Source of the DNA: DATKYK01 sp034430255
Lineage (GTDB): Bacteria; Chloroflexota; Dehalococcoidia; E44-bin15
Direction: 5' to 3'
Length of the DNA: 10,389 bases
Assembly (NCBI GenBank): GCA_034430255.1
Contig: DAOUEU010000154.1
Coordinates: forward strand, 1-10,389
Shown here: one piece after another, positions 7,667 through 10,389 of the stretch
How the letters are laid out: each line of letters opens with the position of its first letter
How positions within the stretch are numbered: position 1 is the stretch's first letter
Made by a program: the position numbers and the translations under genes
The notes under the pieces: generated by a model
What the model was told of the DNA's origin: nothing
Database searches by the model: none
What the model saw: the letters and a program-made list of their open reading frames with translations, nothing else

Positions 7667-7690
7667 TTTATCTTCAACTCTATTGATAGC

Positions 7691-8146
7691 TCAGGGCCAG
7701 ACGCCCTGATAGCCGTCCTCATTGTTGTCAGCGCAGTCACTACCCACACACGTTGAATAGACGTTCAGTTCATCATCTACCAGCCAGACGTAGTGGGCAT
7801 TTGTATTACAGCTACAGGGTCCAAGCTCGCAGTTGTCATGGGTGGTGTCGGCGCAGGACAAAAGCAGTGCATCCAGGACCTCTGGCTCGAATGAGACGGT
7901 ATCTACTATTTTGCAGATGTCGATAATATCGAACGTTCCCTTGTCTATAGTAACCGTTTCGCCCGTTGTTGGCGGACTGGCCGAATGGGCCTGGAGCGCG
8001 TATGCGGGCACCGCTACCCCCATCGACTTTTTGATGTCCGTGTAGGACGCTGAACCCTTATCCGTGAACGCACACATTCCAATGCTAAAAATGACAGCCG
8101 CCACCACAATTATCCCCAGTAGTGTGAGCACCACCTTTTTAACCAT
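7691..8146 (-). CDS. Exported or membrane-anchored cysteine-rich protein, function unknown
   Basis: The 151-residue product begins MVKK followed by one hydrophobic helix (residues 5-27), a signal anchor or signal peptide. The rest is acidic and polar and would lie outside the membrane. Seven of the eight cysteines are in the exported part (C78, C98, C106, C111, C113, C133, C138), with a CSC pair at 111-113 and the short segment CVGSDC at 133-138. This suggests disulfides or a metal site. C25 is in the hydrophobic segment, but the preceding residues do not form a lipobox. The protein ends in GYQGVWP. No family was recognised. The start ATG at 8146 is preceded by a weak AAGG. Its nearest upstream neighbour on the same strand is the chimeric relic at 8195-8320, and its downstream neighbour is the inverted repeat. 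The codon pattern and signal segment make it a likely real gene. Confidence 0.6.
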   Translation of the reverse strand: MVKKVVLTLLGIIVVAAVIFSIGMCAFTDKGSASYTDIKKSMGVAVPAYALQAHSASPPTTGETVTIDKGTFDIIDICKIVDTVSFEPEVLDALLLSCADTTHDNCELGPCSCNTNAHYVWLVDDELNVYSTCVGSDCADNNEDGYQGVWP

Positions 8147-8194
8147 TGCTTTATCGCCTTATCTCAATACTGGTTATCCGCTTTATTTCTCACT

Positions 8195-8320
8195 TAATCG
8201 ATCCCCCGTCTCTATCTCGCCGGCGATGCCGATGCACTCCAGCCCGTCAACCAGCCTGTCCAACACCTAAGGCTGGTCACCGGTAGGCCGAAAATCTGAG
8301 ACTATCATAAATGGTGGCAT
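8195..8320 (-). pseudogene. Chimeric relic: uvrB 5' end fused to the 3' end of a Holliday-resolvase-like nuclease gene
   Basis: On the minus strand, ATG at 8320-8318 opens a frame reading MPPFMIVSDFRPTGDQP, a TAG stop at 8269-8267, then VLDRLVDGLE. This matches the first 28 residues of the intact UvrB in this window at 22 positions. The bases 8235-8320 align without gaps to 7179-7264, about 67 of 86 identical by hand count. Directly after this, and in the same frame, it reads CIGIAGEIETGD, matching the last residues (RIGIAEEMDTGD) of the nuclease at 9657-10145; bases 8203-8239 match 9662-9698 at 31 of 37 positions. The join falls where both intact genes carry TTGAGCG. The frame runs on to a TAA at 8176-8174. 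The relic is too short to be functional and has a nonsense codon. The many synonymous and conservative differences suggest its parents were homologues from a related genome. Confidence 0.85.
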
Positions 8321-8372
8321 TTTTTCGACCTCTGCGGAGCGCGTCTTTTTAGATTGACGCTACCATTTCTAG

Positions 8373-8654
8373 TTACTCTATATCTTCGTCGAAGAGGGTA
8401 GCGAACTTGGGGAACTGCACGATTAGGTCTTTAGGCGTATGAATATCCCAAGAACCGCGATGTACTTTAACAGGCTCCCAGCTTATGCTATGTGGGGAGC
8501 GCCAAAATGCCATGAATTCGGCGAAGTAGCCATAGTTTGGATGGTTAATATCTATGGCAACCATATCGAATGTTCCTACTTGCGCTCTCGTGCCTAAATA
8601 TTCATAGCCATCTTCGCAGAACTTAATAGTCTTTACCTGAATCTCAGTACACAT
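8373..8654 (-). CDS. Hypothetical protein (93 aa) coupled to the EVE-nuclease gene
   Basis: The ATG at 8654-8652 overlaps the TAA stop of the upstream nuclease gene by one base (TAATG), a strong sign of translational coupling and of a shared function. The 93-residue protein is soluble, without membrane segment or signal. It is rich in aromatic residues in the middle (GYFAEFMAFWRSPHSISWEP, about residues 42-61) and ends in an acidic tail (LFDEDIE). Cysteines are at 2 and 13 only. No family was recognised. Since it is coupled to a probable DNA-cutting enzyme it could be a specificity, regulatory or protective partner, but nothing in the sequence shows which. Base composition is intermediate (29 of 60 G or C in the sample 8461-8520). 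A weak hairpin (8341-8345 with 8356-8360) follows the stop. Confidence 0.65.
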   Translation of the reverse strand: MCTEIQVKTIKFCEDGYEYLGTRAQVGTFDMVAIDINHPNYGYFAEFMAFWRSPHSISWEPVKVHRGSWDIHTPKDLIVQFPKFATLFDEDIE

Positions 8655-9643
8655 TACATAACCCTCTCCGCAATTTTCAAACTGAGGTTCTGAAGCAGGT
8701 TATTAAAAGTATTAGAGGCATTTACTTCTTCCAGCTGGCTAAAAGTATAAGTAGCAAGTCTAATTTTTTCAGTTTTGGCAACCCTTTTTATCGCTGGGCT
8801 AAGTTTCCTTGCGATTAAAACGGCGGCAATACATTCGTCACCCAACTCTTCAGTATAATTTCTTAGCTGGCTTAAATCCTGCCCTTTTGCCGCGCCCCTT
8901 TTTACTTCGATAATGATTTTCCTTGTTATCCCTCTTGGAACTGCTTCCTTTATGAGAATATCCACATGACCCTCTGGGAATGCCTTTTCGCCAAGAATTT
9001 CAAATTCTTCAGCAGGGATTCTTATTCCAATTCCTGATAAAAACTCACTCAAATTCTTATTTTCACAGAGGTACTGCCTGATCAAAGACTGTAATATAAA
9101 TTCGTGGAAATGAAAGGCCTCTGGGATTGAGGCATTTTCTCTCTTTTCTGTAAATTGGGGAGTAAATGTTGAATAATCTGATAATCCCCACTGCTCTACG
9201 TGCGCGTCCCAAAGGTTGCCCATTTGCGAGACGGCTTGTAAGGTGGTTTGGTCTGCTTGGAAGTGAGTTTTTCGATAACCACCTCGTAGTAACAAATTTT
9301 CTGCTACATAAGCAAACTCTGCTCTGACAAGGGATTCTTCAAATTTTCTTATTGGGCGAAGGTGAAGCCAGAAAGGGAAGTAATACGTTCTTCCAGATTG
9401 TTTGAAAGTGATTGATGGCCATGGTTGGATAAGTTCGGCATCTTTGATTGCTTCTTTCTTCTCAACAATATAGAGATTGTACGTTTTTGCTCCGTAGAGG
9501 AAGGAAACGAAGTCCCCTTCTTGTACTTCCTCAAAAGTCCAAACGCCACTTATGCTATTGGTAAACCCCGCCAAAGCATGCTTTATGCATAAATCTAAGT
9601 TTCTTCTATTGGCAACAGAGATTAGAAAATAAGATTTTGCCAT
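8654..9643 (-). CDS. EVE/PUA-like domain fused to PD-(D/E)XK nuclease; candidate modification-dependent restriction enzyme
   Basis: The 329-residue product has two parts. Residues 3-140 look like an EVE/YTH-type PUA-superfamily reader: a first strand YFLISVANRRN, WTFEEVQEGDFVSFLY (35-50), a strand YNLYIVEKK (55-63), then FPFWLHLRPIRKFEESLVR (89-107) and a helix ending in RGGYRKTHF. In this family the fold binds modified bases. Residues 175-329 look like a PD-(D/E)XK nuclease: helix AFHFHEFILQSLIRQYL (177-192), EGHVDILI with D228, IIIEVKRG with E246 and K248, and a following SQLRNY with Q259. All expected catalytic positions are present. The start ATG at 9643 is preferred over an upstream one at 9700, because GGGGGAAGGGAA precedes it directly and the longer version adds only a basic, low-complexity extension inside the upstream gene. 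The gene is A/T-rich compared with its upstream neighbour (19 of 60 G or C in 9001-9060). Domain names are by pattern; substrate is inferred. Confidence 0.6.
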   Translation of the reverse strand: MAKSYFLISVANRRNLDLCIKHALAGFTNSISGVWTFEEVQEGDFVSFLYGAKTYNLYIVEKKEAIKDAELIQPWPSITFKQSGRTYYFPFWLHLRPIRKFEESLVRAEFAYVAENLLLRGGYRKTHFQADQTTLQAVSQMGNLWDAHVEQWGLSDYSTFTPQFTEKRENASIPEAFHFHEFILQSLIRQYLCENKNLSEFLSGIGIRIPAEEFEILGEKAFPEGHVDILIKEAVPRGITRKIIIEVKRGAAKGQDLSQLRNYTEELGDECIAAVLIARKLSPAIKRVAKTEKIRLATYTFSQLEEVNASNTFNNLLQNLSLKIAERVM

Positions 9644-9652
9644 TTCCCTTCC

Positions 9653-9666
9653 CCCCCTAATCCCCC
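9653..9666 (-). promoter_or_regulatory. Repeat-derived sequence providing a stop codon and ribosome binding region
   Basis: The bases CCCCCTAATCCCCC are identical to the start of the structured repeat (5214-5227). On the minus strand this reads GGGGGATTAGGGGG. It supplies the TAG stop of the upstream nuclease gene and the first Gs of the purine-rich leader of the EVE-nuclease gene, which starts at 9643. Confidence 0.45.
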
Positions 9667-10145
9667 GTGTCCATCTCCTCGGCGATGCCGATACGCTCAA
9701 CGGAGAGCGGGACGTAGTTCACCCGCCCCGCCTCAATTAGCTCCCTGAGCTTCTTTTCATCGTCGCTGAGGCGGAACTTGCCCGTCTTGACCTCGATGAA
9801 GTCCACCCCATCATCATACTTGATGCCCACAAAGTCAATGGGCTCCCCCAGGTAGAACAGCCGGTCATACTTGGTCAGCTCGAAGGTGGCCATGAGCTCG
9901 TTGAGCTTGCCGGTACGCTTGCTCAGGCTACCAGTGATCGACTGCATCACGTCGCGGGGCAGGTCTTTGAGGATGTCCTGTATCTCCTTTACCGAGGTCT
10001 GCGAGGCCAGGGCGAAAAGGAGCTTCTGCTCCATGCTGGCGATGTCCGGAATCTCTACCCTGCGCGGCCGCAGCGCCAGCACCACGATGACCGCCAGCAG
10101 CGCCAGGACAACGAAGCCGAAGATTACATATGCAAAGGTTTCCAT
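9657..10145 (-). CDS. Membrane-anchored endonuclease related to Holliday junction resolvase
   Basis: The 162-residue product starts with one membrane helix (about residues 5-26) followed by the basic RPRR stop-transfer. A helical region, probably coiled coil, covers about 35-95. The C-terminal part is a PD-(D/E)XK-like core: the strand EPIDFVGIKY with D104, the strand VDFIEVKTGK with E118 and K120, and a helix KKLRELIEAGRVNYVPL. This layout matches the family described as endonucleases distantly related to archaeal Holliday junction resolvases, which often carry an N-terminal membrane segment. Its cellular role is not known to me. A strong ribosome binding site (GGAGG at 10157-10153) lies 7 bases before the ATG. 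The stop codon is 13 bases upstream of the EVE-nuclease start, so the genes may be co-transcribed. Its G/C content is high (37 of 60 in 9721-9780), unlike the next gene. A relic of a homologue's last codons lies at 8201-8239. Confidence 0.75.
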   Translation of the reverse strand: METFAYVIFGFVVLALLAVIVVLALRPRRVEIPDIASMEQKLLFALASQTSVKEIQDILKDLPRDVMQSITGSLSKRTGKLNELMATFELTKYDRLFYLGEPIDFVGIKYDDGVDFIEVKTGKFRLSDDEKKLRELIEAGRVNYVPLSVERIGIAEEMDTGD

Positions 10146-10204
10146 GTCAGTGCCTCCAATTCCCCTTTACACAAGGTTGATTGATTTCACCTGTTAAGAT
10201 AATA

Positions 10205-10329
10205 GAGACTATACGAATAGAGAATGCTGAAATAGTCTCAATCAACCCCCTAAATCCCCCAATCTTGGGGGACTTTTTTGGTCTGTGGGGCACCCCCAGA
10301 CCCCCGGCAGGAAGTATCCTGCACCTCTT
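10205..10329. repeat. Structured intergenic repeat element, copy 2
   Basis: The layout is the same as in copy 1. The left arm is GAGACTAT (10205-10212) pairing with ATAGTCTC (10232-10239). The core hairpin CCCCCAATCTTGGGGG (10256-10271) is identical to copy 1. Then comes TGGGG with CCCCA (10286-10298), then GCAGGA (10307-10312) pairing with TCCTGC (10317-10322), and the closing CACCTCTT (10322-10329). The core is almost unchanged between copies, while both outer stems differ in sequence yet still pair. It lies upstream of the nuclease gene at 9657-10145. In the short gap between them (10146-10204) no convincing promoter was seen, only isolated -10-like hexamers such as TATAGT. Confidence 0.8.
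10256..10279 (+). terminator. Intrinsic-terminator-like hairpin in repeat copy 2
   Basis: The perfect hairpin CCCCCAATCTTGGGGG is followed by AC and six Ts (10274-10279), the usual form of a factor-independent terminator on the plus strand. No plus-strand gene is seen just upstream, so it may simply be a property of the repeat. Confidence 0.4.
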
Positions 10330-10330
10330 T

Positions 10331-10360
10331 GGGATTACTTCGTTCTGCTCGCAATGACAC
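10331..10360. repeat. GTCATTGCGAG-type dispersed repeat
   Basis: Read on the minus strand this is GTGTCATTGCGAGCAGAACG followed by AAGTAATCCC. It resembles the GTCATTGCGAGCGAAGCGAAGCAATC repeat common between genes in many bacterial groups. One copy is present, inserted between structured-repeat copies 2 and 3. Confidence 0.6.
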
Positions 10361-10371
10361 GTAGAATTCTT

Positions 10372-10389
10372 CATCAACCCCCTAATCCC
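10372..10389. repeat. Start of a third structured-repeat copy, cut by the window end
   Basis: The sequence CATCAACCCCCTAATCCC at the end of the window repeats the beginning of the element (ATCAACCCCCTAATCCC at 5209-5225). It suggests a cluster of copies continuing beyond the window. Confidence 0.55.

Larger units (their letters stand above)
7265..7690. other. Non-coding gap upstream of uvrB
   Basis: These roughly 425 bases contain no convincing gene. They hold two candidate minus-strand promoters (7331-7359 and 7567-7596) and two unrelated palindromic repeats (7401-7439 and 7602-7666). The section 7540-7600 is markedly A/T-rich. The one short minus-strand frame across the first repeat (7402-7596) has a composition driven by the repeat and was not accepted. 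Confidence 0.6.

Noticed and set aside
8072..8134. Lipoprotein or type IV prepilin signal in the cysteine-rich protein
   Set aside because: The residues before C25 (IGM) do not fit a lipobox, and there is no G-F-[ST]-L-x-E prepilin motif.
8341..8360. Hairpin GCGTC/GACGC as terminator of the EVE-nuclease unit
   Set aside because: The stem is only 5 bp with a 10-base loop and no T run follows on the minus strand.
9644..9700. Longer start for the EVE-nuclease gene at 9700
   Set aside because: It lies inside the upstream nuclease gene, adds a low-complexity basic stretch and lacks a good ribosome binding site; the ATG at 9643 has one.
10147..10377. Minus-strand frame of 76 codons at the right end
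   Set aside because: It is built from the dispersed repeat and structured-repeat copy 2; such frames are typical false genes.
5188..10389. CRISPR array from the repeated C-rich segments
   Set aside because: The copies are about 5 kb apart or irregularly spaced, have internal hairpins and no regular spacers.

Overview
The window looks like a bacterial chromosome segment of moderately high GC, with one lower-GC accessory stretch. The fused acetyl-CoA carboxylase carboxyltransferase (AccD-AccA in one chain), the four-helix FtsK, the family-4 uracil-DNA glycosylase and the G/C-rich hairpin repeats between genes are all compatible with Chloroflexota, possibly Dehalococcoidia. That placement is inference from general knowledge of such genomes and was not tested.

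Left part (1-5014, plus strand): a tightly packed housekeeping run. It starts with the C-terminal end of a TauE/SafE-like membrane permease. This overlaps by 4 bases a family-4 uracil-DNA glycosylase, followed by ftsK (chromosome translocase) and a 606-residue AccD-AccA fusion (fatty-acid synthesis). A 45-residue, very basic microprotein lies convergent to it on the minus strand (5021-5158).

Middle (5159-7690): a structured repeat element with an apparent bidirectional terminator abuts the stop codon of uvrB, which runs on the minus strand (7264-5297). About 425 non-coding bases upstream of uvrB hold two candidate promoters and two unrelated palindromic repeats.

Right part (7691-10389, minus strand): an accessory region. 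From the upstream end it carries a membrane-anchored Holliday-junction-resolvase-related nuclease (10145-9657). Next comes a protein joining an EVE/PUA-like N-terminal domain to a C-terminal PD-(D/E)XK nuclease (9643-8654), then a 93-residue unknown protein translationally coupled to it (TAATG), and last a cysteine-rich exported or anchored protein (8146-7691). The two middle genes have lower GC than their surroundings. Between the coupled pair and the exported-protein gene lies a small chimeric relic (8195-8320): the first 28 codons of a uvrB homologue, with one nonsense codon, fused in frame to the last codons of a homologue of the 9657-10145 nuclease. The window ends in a second copy of the structured repeat, another common repeat, and the start of a third copy.

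The most interesting items are the EVE + PD-(D/E)XK nuclease unit (a possible modification-dependent restriction system), the uvrB/nuclease chimeric relic that may mark how the unit arrived, and the repeat element whose outer stems differ in sequence between copies but keep perfect pairing.
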